The notes below the pieces were generated by a model, which saw nothing but the letters and a program-made list of their open reading frames with translations, did not search any database and was not told the origin of the DNA. The position numbers and the translations under genes are program-made. DNA of 64,000 nucleotides, taken from contig QCEW01000004.1 of NCBI GenBank assembly GCA_003280445.1, forward strand, positions 18,330 to 82,329. Reading direction: 5' to 3'. Position 1 is the first letter of the stretch; each line of letters starts with the position of its first letter. Source of the stretch: Prochlorococcus sp. AG-363-A03 (GTDB taxonomy: Bacteria > Cyanobacteriota > Cyanobacteriia > PCC-6307 > Cyanobiaceae). Positions 37,491 through 45,786 of the stretch are shown here, one piece after another.

Positions 37491-37820
37491 ATGCAGAATA
37501 CAAAATTTAGGAAATTTGTAGATTCATTGGAACAAACAATTAATCCAATTATCGCCGACAGTTGGAGCAAGAGAAGTTTATTGATACTTTCTTTACTGTT
37601 TGGTTTTTATTTTACCAATAGTTTACTTTCATTTTTACTGGATAAACCAATTAACACAATAGTCCTATCTATTCTTATATTATTCTTTATGGAGCTTTTA
37701 ATACGATCTACTTTGATATTAAATCATTCTAAATTTTCTATAATTTTAATATCAATAAATAATTTTAGAATTGGCTCAACATATGCACTAATTCTTGAGG
37801 CCTTTAAACTTGGTTCTTAG
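37491..37820 (+). CDS. DUF565 (Ycf20-like) membrane protein
   Basis: A 109-residue protein with the DUF565/Ycf20 look. A polar N-terminus containing LEQTINPIIADSWSKRSL leads to two or three hydrophobic segments (LLSLLFGFYFTNSLLSF; IVLSILILFFMELLIRS) and a soluble tail. Ycf20 is a plastid-encoded family in red algae, and the Arabidopsis homologue affects photoprotection. The role in cyanobacteria is unclear. Placed directly after the HAD gene. Confidence 0.78.
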   Translation: MQNTKFRKFVDSLEQTINPIIADSWSKRSLLILSLLFGFYFTNSLLSFLLDKPINTIVLSILILFFMELLIRSTLILNHSKFSIILISINNFRIGSTYALILEAFKLGS

Positions 37821-37826
37821 TCATCC

Positions 37827-38006
37827 TTAATCAGATTCATCTTCTGAAGACTCATTCATTGGATAAACAAATCCCTGCGCTCTTCCAGTAAGTACGGACT
37901 TTCCAATTGACAATGCCTTTTCAGCTGCGATAGTAGCTTTACCTTTCCATGTAGCATGCCTTTGATTTCTCTTCCCCTTTGAGGTTTTCTTCTTTGGTAC
38001 CGCCAT
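37827..38006 (-). CDS. rpmF: 50S ribosomal protein L32
   Basis: A 59-residue protein beginning [20 protein letters not shown], with the basic core of cyanobacterial bL32. It then has [22 protein letters not shown] (read in parts) and an acidic tail NESSEDESD. No zinc cysteine pair is present, as is usual in the cyanobacterial and plastid form. The ATG at 38006 and TAA at 37827-37829 frame it exactly. Convergent with the ycf20 gene, six bases apart. Confidence 0.95.
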   Translation of the reverse strand: MAVPKKKTSKGKRNQRHATWKGKATIAAEKALSIGKSVLTGRAQGFVYPMNESSEDESD

Positions 38007-38179
38007 TTTTGCTCAACTTTTACTGATAATATATTTTATAACGTCAAGCACCAATTTAACAAAAACACTTTGATGAAAAACTAACTTCTTGTTTCTTTTT
38101 CTATATAAACACAAGTTGGTAAAGACTTTGACTATAGTTTATATATAAGTTCTGTTGAATTAGTTGATTAAATTATCTA

Positions 38180-39907
38180 ATGAGTAAAAGTTATAGTCAA
38201 CTATTAAAAGCTATTGAAAGTGGAGATATTATTTCTATTATTTTAATCCCAAACAGGAGAGAGGTTTTAGTAGAGTTTTATAATGGAGAGAAAAAAATAA
38301 TACCAATATTTTATAATGATCAGAAAATTCTTCGAATATCAGAAGAATATAATGTTCCTCTTACAGTTAAAGATATTAGATCAGAACAGCGATTAGCGAA
38401 TTTCGTTACTGGTTTTGGTCTCACATTAATATTTGTTTTATCTCTTTCATTTTTAATTAGAAGATCATCGAAGTTGTTGAAAAATATGCAGAGTTTTTCT
38501 GGTCGATCCTCAAAGGTAAACGAAGATGATATTAGAAAATACACTTTTGACGATGTAGCTGGTTTAAATGAAGAGTCTGATGAATTAAAAGAAATAGTAA
38601 CCTTTTTAAAGCACCCTCAGAGATTGATTGAACTCGGTGCAAAGACTCCAAAGGGTATTTTATTGGTGGGCCCCCCTGGAACTGGGAAGACGTTATTAGC
38701 TCGCTCAATTGCAGGAGAAGCAGATGTTCCATTCTTTTCTATCTCCGCGTCAGAATTTGTTGAAATGTTTGTTGGCGTTGGAGCAGGAAGAGTACGAGAT
38801 TTATTTAAAAGTGCAAAATCACAATCTCCTTGCATAGTTTTCATAGATGAAATTGACTCAATTGGGCGTCAAAGAGGTGCTGGGATAGGAGGAGGAAATG
38901 ATGAAAGAGAACAAACTTTAAACCAACTTCTAACTGAGATGGATGGTTTTGAAACTAATAATGGGGTAATAGTAATTGCTGCTACGAATAGACCAGATAT
39001 TCTTGACTTGGCTTTAACAAGACCTGGAAGATTTGATCGACGTATTGAAATATCCCTTCCTGATAGAAAAGCGAGACTCAAGATTTTATCAGTACATGCA
39101 AGAACAAAACCACTATGTAATTCTGTGAATCTAATGGACTGGGCAATTAAGACCCCTGGCTTTTCTGGAGCAGATTTGGAAAATCTATTGAATGAAGCAG
39201 CAATATATGCTGCAAGAAATGATAAAACGATCATAAGCAGCAATGAACTTGATAATGCCCTTGAAAAAGCACGATTTGGTATTTTGTCTAAACCACTTTC
39301 TGATATCACAAAGAAGAGACAAATTGCTTATCAGATTATTGGAAAAACTTTAGTAGCGCTATTAATGCCAACTCAAGATAAATTAGAAAAAATCTCCTTG
39401 TTTAAGTCTCTGGGAGATTCAGCTGGAATGACTTATTTCACACCTGATGAAGAGACAATTGATAGTGGCTTGTTAACCAGAAATTACATATATAGCAAAA
39501 TAGTTATTTCACTTGGATCTAGAGCAGCTGAAACTATTATTTTTGGTTCTAATGAAGTAACACAAGGATCTCAAAGGGATCTAGAAAATGTTTATTTTTG
39601 GGCTAATCAAATGGTTACAAAATTTGGTTTTTCAAATCTTGGCCCTATTGCATTCGATACATCAAAAGATTCTATTTTCCTTGGCAAAGACATTATGAAA
39701 AATAGACAAGTGTATTCTCAAAAGACAAGTATGGAAATTGATAAACAGATAATAGAAATAGCACACAAGGCTATGAACCATGCTATTCAACTTCTATCTG
39801 ATAAAGTTTCCTTAATGGATACTCTTGTTGAAGAACTTTTAGTTAATGAAACACTTGAATCTAAATATGTGATTGATTCTCTTAATTCTTACATTTCTAC
39901 TAATTAG
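38180..39907 (+). CDS. FtsH-like AAA ATPase lacking the zinc-protease motif
   Basis: A 575-residue FtsH homologue. One membrane span (residues 74-93) follows a [13 protein letters not shown] segment, so the usual first transmembrane helix is absent. The AAA domain is intact: Walker A GPPGTGKT near 163, pore loop MFVGVGAG near 195, Walker B VFIDEID near 221, arginine-finger region TRPGRFDRR near 280. The protease domain is recognisable, but HEXXH is replaced by QIIGK at residues 385-389 (39332-39346). The third zinc ligand region [11 protein letters not shown] keeps its Asp. It should unfold but not cleave, like plastid FtsHi proteins (family comparison by eye). It may modify an active FtsH complex. 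Confidence 0.92.
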   Translation: MSKSYSQLLKAIESGDIISIILIPNRREVLVEFYNGEKKIIPIFYNDQKILRISEEYNVPLTVKDIRSEQRLANFVTGFGLTLIFVLSLSFLIRRSSKLLKNMQSFSGRSSKVNEDDIRKYTFDDVAGLNEESDELKEIVTFLKHPQRLIELGAKTPKGILLVGPPGTGKTLLARSIAGEADVPFFSISASEFVEMFVGVGAGRVRDLFKSAKSQSPCIVFIDEIDSIGRQRGAGIGGGNDEREQTLNQLLTEMDGFETNNGVIVIAATNRPDILDLALTRPGRFDRRIEISLPDRKARLKILSVHARTKPLCNSVNLMDWAIKTPGFSGADLENLLNEAAIYAARNDKTIISSNELDNALEKARFGILSKPLSDITKKRQIAYQIIGKTLVALLMPTQDKLEKISLFKSLGDSAGMTYFTPDEETIDSGLLTRNYIYSKIVISLGSRAAETIIFGSNEVTQGSQRDLENVYFWANQMVTKFGFSNLGPIAFDTSKDSIFLGKDIMKNRQVYSQKTSMEIDKQIIEIAHKAMNHAIQLLSDKVSLMDTLVEELLVNETLESKYVIDSLNSYISTN

Positions 39908-39927
39908 GTATTTTTATTGCCTTACTT

Positions 39928-40524
39928 TTAGAGGGCTGAAAAGTATTCCTTACTGCCTTTAGGATCTTCCTTCATTGTTTTGTCACCAGGTGTCCATCCA
40001 GCAGGACATACTTCGTCTGGGTGAGACTCAACGTATTGATATGCTTGTAAGATTCTAAGAGTTTCATCAATATTGCGGCCAACAGGTGCTTTGTTGATAG
40101 TTGAATGCATAATTACACCATTAGGGTTAATTATAAATAAGCCCCTATCGGCTTCACCATCATCATTTAAAACATTATATGCTTGGCAAATCTCACGTTT
40201 GAGATCCGATACTAGAGGATAGTTAATATCACCAATTCCTCCCTCATTCCTGGGGGTTTGAATCCAAGCTAAATGTGTAAATTTACTATCAACAGAAACA
40301 CCTAGAACTTCGGTGTTTTTGCTACTGAAGTCGCTATATCTGTCGCTGAAGGCAGTAATTTCAGTAGGGCAGACAAATGTGAAGTCAAGTGGATAGAAAA
40401 ATAGCACAACATATTTTCCTCTGAACTGAGAAAGTGTTATGTCTTTAAATTCTTGATCAACGACTGCAGTAGCAGAGAAATCAGGCGCTTGCATTCCTAC
40501 CCTTAGGCACTCATTTGTCGTCAT
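39928..40524 (-). CDS. 2-Cys peroxiredoxin
   Basis: A 198-residue thiol peroxidase of the AhpC/TSA group. Peroxidatic Cys in [17 protein letters not shown] near residue 51, with the resolving Cys in [11 protein letters not shown] near 172, so it is a typical 2-Cys enzyme. Detoxifies hydrogen peroxide and organic peroxides with thioredoxin. It marks the right edge of the core block before the small-gene island. Probably transcribed alone from the 120-base spacer shared with the next, divergent gene. Confidence 0.96.
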   Translation of the reverse strand: MTTNECLRVGMQAPDFSATAVVDQEFKDITLSQFRGKYVVLFFYPLDFTFVCPTEITAFSDRYSDFSSKNTEVLGVSVDSKFTHLAWIQTPRNEGGIGDINYPLVSDLKREICQAYNVLNDDGEADRGLFIINPNGVIMHSTINKAPVGRNIDETLRILQAYQYVESHPDEVCPAGWTPGDKTMKEDPKGSKEYFSAL

Positions 40525-40647
40525 GGAACTTTGTTTGTATTTTGATTGGTTTGGAGGGGTAGTTACTTCCCCTTTTCCTTTTTATAATTTATCATGTTAA
40601 AGAACAGAAAACTTACTCTTACTGTCTAAACGAGCAGATTTATAAAA

Positions 40648-41052
40648 ATGAATGAGCCTACAAGTTGGGATCCAACCCTTATTAAAAAATTTAGTAGTTC
40701 AAATCATTACAAGCTCTTAAATCAGTTAAAAAATGAAGTTAAAAAGTATCCACTAAATAATAAGAAGCAGACATCTTCAATTAAAAGCAAGGATGACAGT
40801 CAGGTCAGAATAAATAAATCGAATTCATCACCCTCTCAAAATGTTACACTATCAAATAATCCAAGTTATAACAGTCAATTAGACAGCAATAAATCAACTG
40901 TAAGCTTTAATAATGCTAAGAATTTTTCTATTTACAATAACAATAACTTAACTCGAAAAGATGAAAGTTTATTTACTGATCAATCCAAGTCAAATGAAGA
41001 CCAATCTTCACCAACCTTTAAAGACCGACTAAATCAAATAGATATGAAATAA
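40648..41052 (+). CDS. Hypothetical protein with conserved N-terminus and disordered tail
   Basis: A 134-residue protein. The first ~37 residues (TSWDPTLIKKFSSSNHYKLL, then NQLKNEVKKYPL) look like a folded, conserved helix pair. The rest is a low-complexity tail rich in Asn, Ser and Lys that is probably disordered. No family is recognised. Divergent from the peroxiredoxin gene and followed by the convergent tRNA-Met gene. Confidence 0.65.
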   Translation: MNEPTSWDPTLIKKFSSSNHYKLLNQLKNEVKKYPLNNKKQTSSIKSKDDSQVRINKSNSSPSQNVTLSNNPSYNSQLDSNKSTVSFNNAKNFSIYNNNNLTRKDESLFTDQSKSNEDQSSPTFKDRLNQIDMK

Positions 41053-41158
41053 CTATTACAACCAATTGTATTAAAGCTAATACGTAAAACAATCACAATA
41101 AATATTTATCGAAGTGAATTGATCTAAATAATTGATTAGCTTTTATCTTTTAATCAAA

Positions 41159-41232
41159 TGTCAGTGGAGAGACTTGAACTCTCGACCTCAGCGTTATGAA
41201 TGCTGTGCTCTAACCGGCTGAGCTACACTGAC
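41159..41232 (-). tRNA. tRNA-Met (anticodon CAT)
   Basis: On the minus strand, GTCAGTG pairs with CACTGAC as a 7-bp acceptor stem. The D arm is TAGCTCAGCCGGTTAGAGC, the anticodon loop TTCATAA, and the T arm GAGAG-TTCAAGT-CTCTC. There is no encoded CCA. The anticodon stem has an A-C mismatch next to the loop. The D-stem and body resemble elongator tRNA-Met rather than the initiator, which would have a mismatch at the first acceptor pair. A CAT anticodon can also mean isoleucine-2 tRNA, so the charge is not certain. Confidence 0.93.
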
Positions 41233-42003
41233 TGACTTATACCTATATTATCAAAGATTTTTAATTCCCTTTATTCAAGAAGGGTTTCTCGAATAAGAGT
41301 TATCAAATCTGGTAATAAAGGTACACTTTCAACATGATAATTCAGGATGGCCTTCTACGGAAGAAATCTTTAGATCTAAATTATTCCTGAGTTACTAGAG
41401 TCAAGCATAGTCAAATACACTCACTTTTATTAGTTGTGATCGTTAAAACACTCTTAACTCTACATTACGAAAGTTTATGACAAGAAGCCTTGGCAAAAAT
41501 AATCCTAGTATTTTAAAATTATTAAACAACTAAGAAGATAGATAATTGTTTAATTTAGATCTTCAAATAAGCTGAAAAGTCATTTTAACTAATAAAATTG
41601 TATAGCAAAGTGAAAGAGAATATAAGTAGTTTTAATTTTGATTTACACTATAGTAAATAGTAAATTCTTTCGAAATTAATGAGCAGTTATTATTTAATGC
41701 TTACCAGCCTTTTGTAGATCATCCATATAAGATTAGATACACAAAGATTTCGAAGGTTTGTTATCTATTAAAATTAAGTGCTCAATGTACCTCAATATCT
41801 GATTTAGATAAAAAGCACAAAGCATGGGGACAAAAGGACCTAAAGCAAAATTCCTTTTTTGGATAATTAAAAGGATAATTTCAAAATAAATTTTTATATT
41901 ATTTTTGTAAGATTAACTTTCTATAGTAGTTGCATTTTTAAATAATATAGTTGCCACAATTAATATAATTTGCTACCACTAGTTTGAGGGTGATCGGAAC
42001 ATA
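41233..42003. other. Gene-poor stretch of about 770 bases right of the tRNA
   Basis: I support no long gene here. A hairpin of two 11-base arms with one mismatch (41271-41281 against 41286-41296, 4-base loop) lies just upstream of the tRNA gene as transcribed. A 21-residue open frame at 41824-41889 (MGTKGPKAKFLFWIIKRIISK would be its full length; key part KAKFLFWIIKRI) is noted but not supported. Confidence 0.4.
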
Positions 42004-42123
42004 ATGAAGCTTCCCCAACAGCAAGCTTCGTCATCCTCAACAATTTATGGGTTTAAACGATACGTTCCTCAATCCAAATATTATTTCTTACCCCCTTCTC
42101 CTAAAATGATTAGGACTATTTAA
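42004..42123 (+). CDS. Possible 39-residue basic peptide
   Basis: An ATG at 42004 and TAA at 42121-42123. The peptide has SSSSTIYGFKRYVPQSKYY and FLPPSPKMIRTI. Tyr, Pro and basic residues give it a coding look unlike the A+T-rich surroundings. A 7-base inverted repeat (GAAGCTT at 42006-42012, AAGCTTC at 42023-42029) overlaps its start codon region and could hide it. No family is recognised. Confidence 0.4.
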   Translation: MKLPQQQASSSSTIYGFKRYVPQSKYYFLPPSPKMIRTI

Positions 42124-42347
42124 ATACTTATTATCATCGTGATTGATATCGATTTTAATAAGCTAAAATTATCGAAAATCCTTCGTTATTATTATGTGAG
42201 AAATCGTAAATTTTGATGATCACAAAATGATCACCACGTTTTGGCAAAACCACAATGATTTTGATTCATCACTTAGTTGTTCCCAGCATCATAAGTTGTC
42301 TTTTCCCAAGTCAATTTTTGATGTTCCTCTAACTCTATATTGACCTT

Positions 42348-42554
42348 TTGAATTTGAAAAGAGCCAGCATATTTCCACGTTATTATTCAATACAATTCAT
42401 GATATTTATGACTTATTTATCAGTATATATTTGCATTTCATATGATTCACTCCACCCTTTAAATACAACAGTTCTTACTCTAGGTGTGTTATCAATTCCA
42501 ACAGTGGCTAATTGCATCAATCTAGAAGAATATAATTTTGATTCTTATCTTTGA
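42348..42554 (+). CDS. Possible two-span membrane protein, 68 residues
   Basis: The frame opens with a TTG at 42348; an ATG at residue 18 (MIFMTYL) is an alternative. Two hydrophobic segments (FMIFMTYLSVYICISY and VLTLGVLSIPTVANCI) and an acidic tail make a plausible membrane protein. It is uncertain because of the weak start and composition. Confidence 0.35.
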   Translation: MNLKRASIFPRYYSIQFMIFMTYLSVYICISYDSLHPLNTTVLTLGVLSIPTVANCINLEEYNFDSYL

Positions 42555-42699
42555 ATAACGCTAATTTGAGATAACCATGCTGGCATAAGACTAATTTCTA
42601 GAAAATGAATAATATATTTTTTAAAAAAATTTATATTTACTCCTAAAAATCATGATTATGAAGTCTAATTAATTACTGTTGTTTTTCAGTCGAAAACTG

Positions 42700-42840
42700 C
42701 TATATTTCTTCGTCTTCATTTCCAATCCTAATTTCAACACCAACAAAAATAGCAAATAAAACTATGAATAAGCCAACTAAAGTCCTCCATAGGCCAAAAT
42801 GAGCTACAGATTCGTGAGCTTGAAAAAAATCTGGGATCAT
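42700..42840 (-). CDS. Small single-pass membrane protein, 46 residues
   Basis: An ATG at 42840 and TAG at 42700-42702. The N-terminus MIPDFFQAHESVAHFGLW precedes a hydrophobic span (LVGLFIVLFAIFVGVEI), and the end is acidic (GNEDEEI). The layout recalls small photosynthetic complex subunits, but I do not recognise it. It lies 21 bases downstream of the next small gene on the same strand, so the two are probably co-transcribed. Confidence 0.6.
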   Translation of the reverse strand: MIPDFFQAHESVAHFGLWRTLVGLFIVLFAIFVGVEIRIGNEDEEI

Positions 42841-42861
42841 AATTTAATGATACATCTTTTT

Positions 42862-43062
42862 CTATTCTTCCCAACCTTCCTCTGCCTTATCAAGTAAATC
42901 CTCAACAGTATTGTCGAAAGTTTCAGCAACTGACCTCAACATTTTTGAAATAGTCTCATCTGGGCAAGCTAGATCTTTTTGAATACCTTCAGCGCAGTCT
43001 TTAATTTCATCCCATGCATCTGTTAGGACTTGTGAATCTACTGGTTTCCAATCTTCAGTCAT
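42862..43062 (-). CDS. Hypothetical acidic helical protein, 66 residues
   Basis: A soluble, strongly acidic protein (DEIKDCAEGIQKDLACPDE; VAETFDNTVEDLLDKAEEGWEE) with two cysteines nine positions apart. It appears all-helical. No family is recognised. It is just upstream of the 46-residue membrane protein gene. Confidence 0.6.
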   Translation of the reverse strand: MTEDWKPVDSQVLTDAWDEIKDCAEGIQKDLACPDETISKMLRSVAETFDNTVEDLLDKAEEGWEE

Positions 43063-43198
43063 AAATAATCTCCCTTTTATGGGTTGATAGTCAAATATTT
43101 AATGATCCAATAGATTTTAGCTTTTAATTTACTAAAGACTATCTTGGTTTCTTCATTTACATGAAAGATGATGGCTGAAATGCTAATTTCTACGAGCT

Positions 43199-43354
43199 AT
43201 GAAAATCTTAATACAAGGAATTCAAGAGCTGCGAGCGAAAGCTGAGGCATCTCTTGATAAGACTACTCAGTTGCAACAGGCGTTAGCGCAACTCGAGGCA
43301 AACCTATCTAGAAAGGAAAACCAAAAGATCAGCGAGAAGTCACAGAAAGAGTAA
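43199..43354 (+). CDS. 51-residue coiled-coil protein, cassette copy 1
   Basis: An ATG at 43199 and TAA at 43352-43354. The protein is one long helix with heptad-like leucines: QELRAKAEASLDKTTQLQQ, then ALAQLEANLSRKENQK. A second gene of exactly the same length (43831-43986) shares 28 of 51 residues without gaps. A tiny MLLPKPVRP gene follows in both cases. Coiled-coil self-association is likely. Function unknown. Confidence 0.65.
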   Translation: MKILIQGIQELRAKAEASLDKTTQLQQALAQLEANLSRKENQKISEKSQKE

Positions 43355-43446
43355 TCATTCATATGTCAAGAAGTTTCAAACTTATAATTTCTATTTACGT
43401 ATTATGAAAAACACCTATAAATAATAATAGAGAATAGTTTTTCATC

Positions 43447-43506
43447 ATGCTTTTACCTAAGCCAGTTAGACCTGTTGATTCTGAGAAGAAAGGTAAAGAT
43501 GATTAG
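43447..43506 (+). CDS. MLLPKPVRP micropeptide, cassette copy 1 (19 residues)
   Basis: An ATG at 43447 and TAG at 43504-43506 encode MLLPKPVRPVDSEKKGKDD. The first nine residues recur exactly in a second tiny gene at 44061, also just after a coiled-coil gene, which supports translation. Nothing in it suggests a membrane span. Function unknown. Confidence 0.5.
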   Translation: MLLPKPVRPVDSEKKGKDD

Positions 43507-43830
43507 ATATTGAAAGAAATTTCTTCATCAATCTAAGATTTATACACAAATTTATTGATATTTAGGAACATAGGTAACGATTATTCCCTTTTTTTGTAGC
43601 ATATATTGAATTCTAGTTCACAAGTTAATATAAGTTTATATTTACTTAGGTTGCTAATTAAAAATTAAACCATTCTAGCCAACAGATAAACACACTTAAT
43701 ATAGTTTTATCAAAAGATAATGAATTCATCTATTGACATTAAGAAATTCTTTGCCAAATTTATTCAGTGTTCTTCTTATCAATTTTCCCTTTCATTTTAA
43801 GGTAAAAATTATTTTTTGTTCATCTTATCT

Positions 43831-43986
43831 ATGAAAACAGCATCTAAAGAACTACAAAAACTTAGATCAATGGCAGAGACTTCTTTGAATAAGACAGCTG
43901 AACTACAACAAGTGCTGGCTCAAATTGAAGCCAACCTCTCTAGAGCTGAATCACAAAAAGTTACTGAAAAGACAAACCAAAACTGA
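43831..43986 (+). CDS. 51-residue coiled-coil protein, cassette copy 2
   Basis: An ATG at 43831 and TGA at 43984-43986. The sequence runs KELQKLRSMAETSLNKTAEL, then QQVLAQIEANLSRAESQK. Conserved with copy 1 are LR..AE.SL.KT, LQQ.LAQ.EANLSR.E.QK. Differences fall mostly at exposed positions, as expected under selection. Function unknown. Confidence 0.65.
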   Translation: MKTASKELQKLRSMAETSLNKTAELQQVLAQIEANLSRAESQKVTEKTNQN

Positions 43987-44060
43987 ATTCTAAATTCGTA
44001 TAATTAAATGCAGCATCCCAAGTAAAAAGTGCTAAAAAAAGATAAGATAAATTTATTTCA

Positions 44061-44123
44061 ATGCTTTTACCAAAACCCGTTCGACCATTGCAGAATAATA
44101 ACAAAAATAAAAAAAACTCATGA
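44061..44123 (+). CDS. MLLPKPVRP micropeptide, cassette copy 2 (20 residues)
   Basis: An ATG at 44061 and TGA at 44121-44123 encode MLLPKPVRPLQNNNKNKKNS. The MLLPKPVRP start is identical to copy 1, while the Asn/Lys-rich tail has diverged. It may be secreted or act at a membrane or RNA (all inference). The spacer to the upstream coiled-coil gene is 74 bases. Confidence 0.5.
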   Translation: MLLPKPVRPLQNNNKNKKNS

Positions 44124-44158
44124 TTTAGTTGAACCATGCGTATTAAATCTATGAAAGT

Positions 44159-44329
44159 TTAATGTAGTGTTTGAGGATACAATTTTGAGATTCTTTTAAG
44201 TTGCTTTTCCTTTTCTAGATTTCTAGTTTTTCGTTTAGCTGCTGATGTAACAAGAATTCCTGGTATGATCCAAATGCTTGCAATAACAAAGGTCATTAGT
44301 ACTTGATTCTTAAATAGTGTCTCTAACAT
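44159..44329 (-). CDS. Small membrane protein, 56 residues
   Basis: I chose the ATG at 44329 (MLETLFKNQVLM); a longer frame from 44440 would overlap the next gene. One hydrophobic span (LMTFVIASIWIIPGILV) is followed by a very basic tail (AAKRKTRNLEKEKQLKR). It is downstream of another small membrane protein gene on the same strand. No family is recognised. Confidence 0.5.
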   Translation of the reverse strand: MLETLFKNQVLMTFVIASIWIIPGILVTSAAKRKTRNLEKEKQLKRISKLYPQTLH

Positions 44330-44390
44330 TTTTAAATTAAATTCTAATTCCTCAAAAACATAAACGTGTTGTATAAAATTAGGGGTTAAT

Positions 44391-44582
44391 CTACCTTTGA
44401 GATTTTTGGTGATTAGCTCTAGATTTTGCATCATTTTCAAGAGTTGTACTAACTAGTTCCTGAAAATCACCCTTTGCAGATGCAATACTAAACATAATCA
44501 GAAACCCAACGCTAGCAATACCAATTACAAGCCAGGAACCAATACCTAAGTTTAGAGAAATTACAAAGTCAATATTTGACAT
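44391..44582 (-). CDS. Small membrane protein, 63 residues
   Basis: One hydrophobic segment (GSWLVIGIASVGFLIMFSI, residues 15-33) is followed by a polar helix (ELVSTTLENDAKSRANHQKSQR). It begins MSNIDFVISLNL. The 61-base gap to the next gene on the same strand suggests a shared transcript. No family is recognised. Confidence 0.55.
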   Translation of the reverse strand: MSNIDFVISLNLGIGSWLVIGIASVGFLIMFSIASAKGDFQELVSTTLENDAKSRANHQKSQR

Positions 44583-45010
44583 TTAAAAAGGTCTTTAATA
44601 ATTAAATTCTAGTCTTTAAATATATAAATAAATTTAATTAAATATAATATTAACTCAAAAGAAATTTATATTTAAAAATTCCATTAACTAATCAAAGAGA
44701 AATCAAAGTCTAAAATAAATTTATAAATGAGAATTTTAGTATGATTTGCTACCAATATAATATAAATAAAATGTTTTAATATAATTTGATCGGCAATATG
44801 CGTGAACATTTTGCCGATTTGTAGCTTTTCTACAATTAACCATATATTTTAAATAGATAAGTTAAAGGTAAAGAGAAGATATCTTTATTATCCAAATAAT
44901 ATTGCATTAAATGGATTGTATAGTTTGACTTAATAAGATCTATTTAAAGATTAAATAAAGTATTAATGTTTTAATATACAGAACATAAGATCATATATGG
45001 ATAAGTTTAT
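44583..45010. other. Gene-free stretch with two adjoining hairpins
   Basis: No gene is supported. ATCGGCAA at 44789-44796 pairs perfectly with TTGCCGAT at 44811-44818, and TTGTAG at 44819-44824 pairs with CTACAA at 44830-44835 right beside it. Upstream is TATAAT-like sequence in an A+T-rich tract. The two stems could form a structured RNA; no T-run follows, so a simple terminator is unlikely. Confidence 0.45.
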
Positions 45011-45202
45011 CTAATGATTTATAAAATAGTGAATAACTAAGGAAAGCAAAATTCCTGTCCATATTCCCTTTAACCAACTAAGGACTAACATTTGGTAATT
45101 ACTTAAGCGAAAGTGATTCTGAATTGCTAGTGCAGCTCTTTTTTCAAATCCTAGTAATGAGTTTGTTTTTTTGTTCTGTATATTAAATAATTTTCTATTC
45201 AT
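45011..45202 (-). CDS. Hypothetical protein with C-terminal membrane span, 63 residues
   Basis: The N-terminal part is basic and polar (MNRKLFNIQNKKTNSLLGFEKRAALAI). The C-terminal part (MLVLSWLKGIWTGILLSLVI) is a likely membrane span, so this looks tail-anchored. No family is recognised. It stands alone in the island. Confidence 0.5.
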   Translation of the reverse strand: MNRKLFNIQNKKTNSLLGFEKRAALAIQNHFRLSNYQMLVLSWLKGIWTGILLSLVIHYFINH

Positions 45203-45450
45203 ATGTCCAAAAAAAAATACCCTATTACACGTTATGTATTCATTAGTTTAATTGTTGTCTCTCTTAAACAAGGGTGATTGGATGTTATCCGAACAATTTG
45301 AATACACACGTGATTTGTTTATCACCAATAATATTTTTACTCTTAACCTTATCAACCTTCAACTATTTCAACGCTTATTTATCCAATGACATAAAAAAAT
45401 GTCAAAAGGTTGATATCAATTAATTATCTTCTACCTTTTTTCTGAATAAA

Positions 45451-45612
45451 ATGAAAAAAATTGAAAATGACAATATGAAAAAACAGAATGAAAGGATTAT
45501 CTCTTTAATCGAGGAATTGAATTCTACACTTGATCTCTATTACGAGAAAAACATCGACAAAGATTTTTTTTCAATAGATAAGAAAAATTTATCTACTTAT
45601 GTCAATAGTTAA
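45451..45612 (+). CDS. Possible 53-residue helical protein
   Basis: An ATG at 45451 and TAA at 45610-45612. It starts with a charged helix (KKQNERIISLIEELNSTLDLYY) and ends in a Lys/Asn-rich tail. No family is recognised, and the composition is close to what A+T-rich noncoding DNA could give, so it is only a candidate. Confidence 0.4.
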   Translation: MKKIENDNMKKQNERIISLIEELNSTLDLYYEKNIDKDFFSIDKKNLSTYVNS

Positions 45613-45786
45613 ATTTTATTTACTAAATTACTTTTAGGTCATTCTCATCAAGGTGGGGAAAAACTTGAAAATTTTTATAATTTTGATAGATTTAAATTAC
45701 AAACATCATTTTTTATTCACTAGGCAACCACTAAATAAAGAGTTGTTCTATTTAGTCAAAAGTTCTCAACAATCCCTTTTATACTA

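Larger units (their letters stand above)
43199..44123 (+). repeat. Tandem duplication of a two-gene micro-cassette
   Basis: Copy 1 covers 43199-43506 and copy 2 covers 43831-44123. Each holds a 51-residue coiled-coil gene and, after a 92- or 74-base spacer, a 19-20-residue MLLPKPVRP gene. The DNA is diverged but gene order, length and N-terminal peptide are kept. The stretch between the copies, 43507-43830, is A+T-rich with no supported gene (a 26-residue frame at 43720-43800 is unsupported). Confidence 0.6.

Noticed and set aside
38869-39309. A 146-codon open frame on the minus strand inside the FtsH-like gene
   Set aside because: It is antisense to a strongly supported AAA domain, has no family features, and is explained by codon bias of the real gene.
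41159-41232. Reading the CAT tRNA as initiator or isoleucine-2
   Set aside because: The first acceptor pair is G-C (initiators have a mismatch) and the body resembles elongator Met; the Ile-2 possibility is kept only as a caveat.
41824-41889. A 21-residue cationic open frame (KAKFLFWIIKRI)
   Set aside because: It could be a membrane-active peptide, but a single short frame in A+T-rich DNA without a paralogue is not enough.
43720-43800. A 26-residue open frame between the two micro-cassettes
   Set aside because: It has no counterpart beside the other cassette copy and no recognisable features.
41968-44754. The 11-base word ATTTGCTACCA at 41968-41978 and 44744-44754
   Set aside because: Two copies of an 11-mer in 64 kb of biased sequence are expected by chance; no longer match or common position relative to genes.
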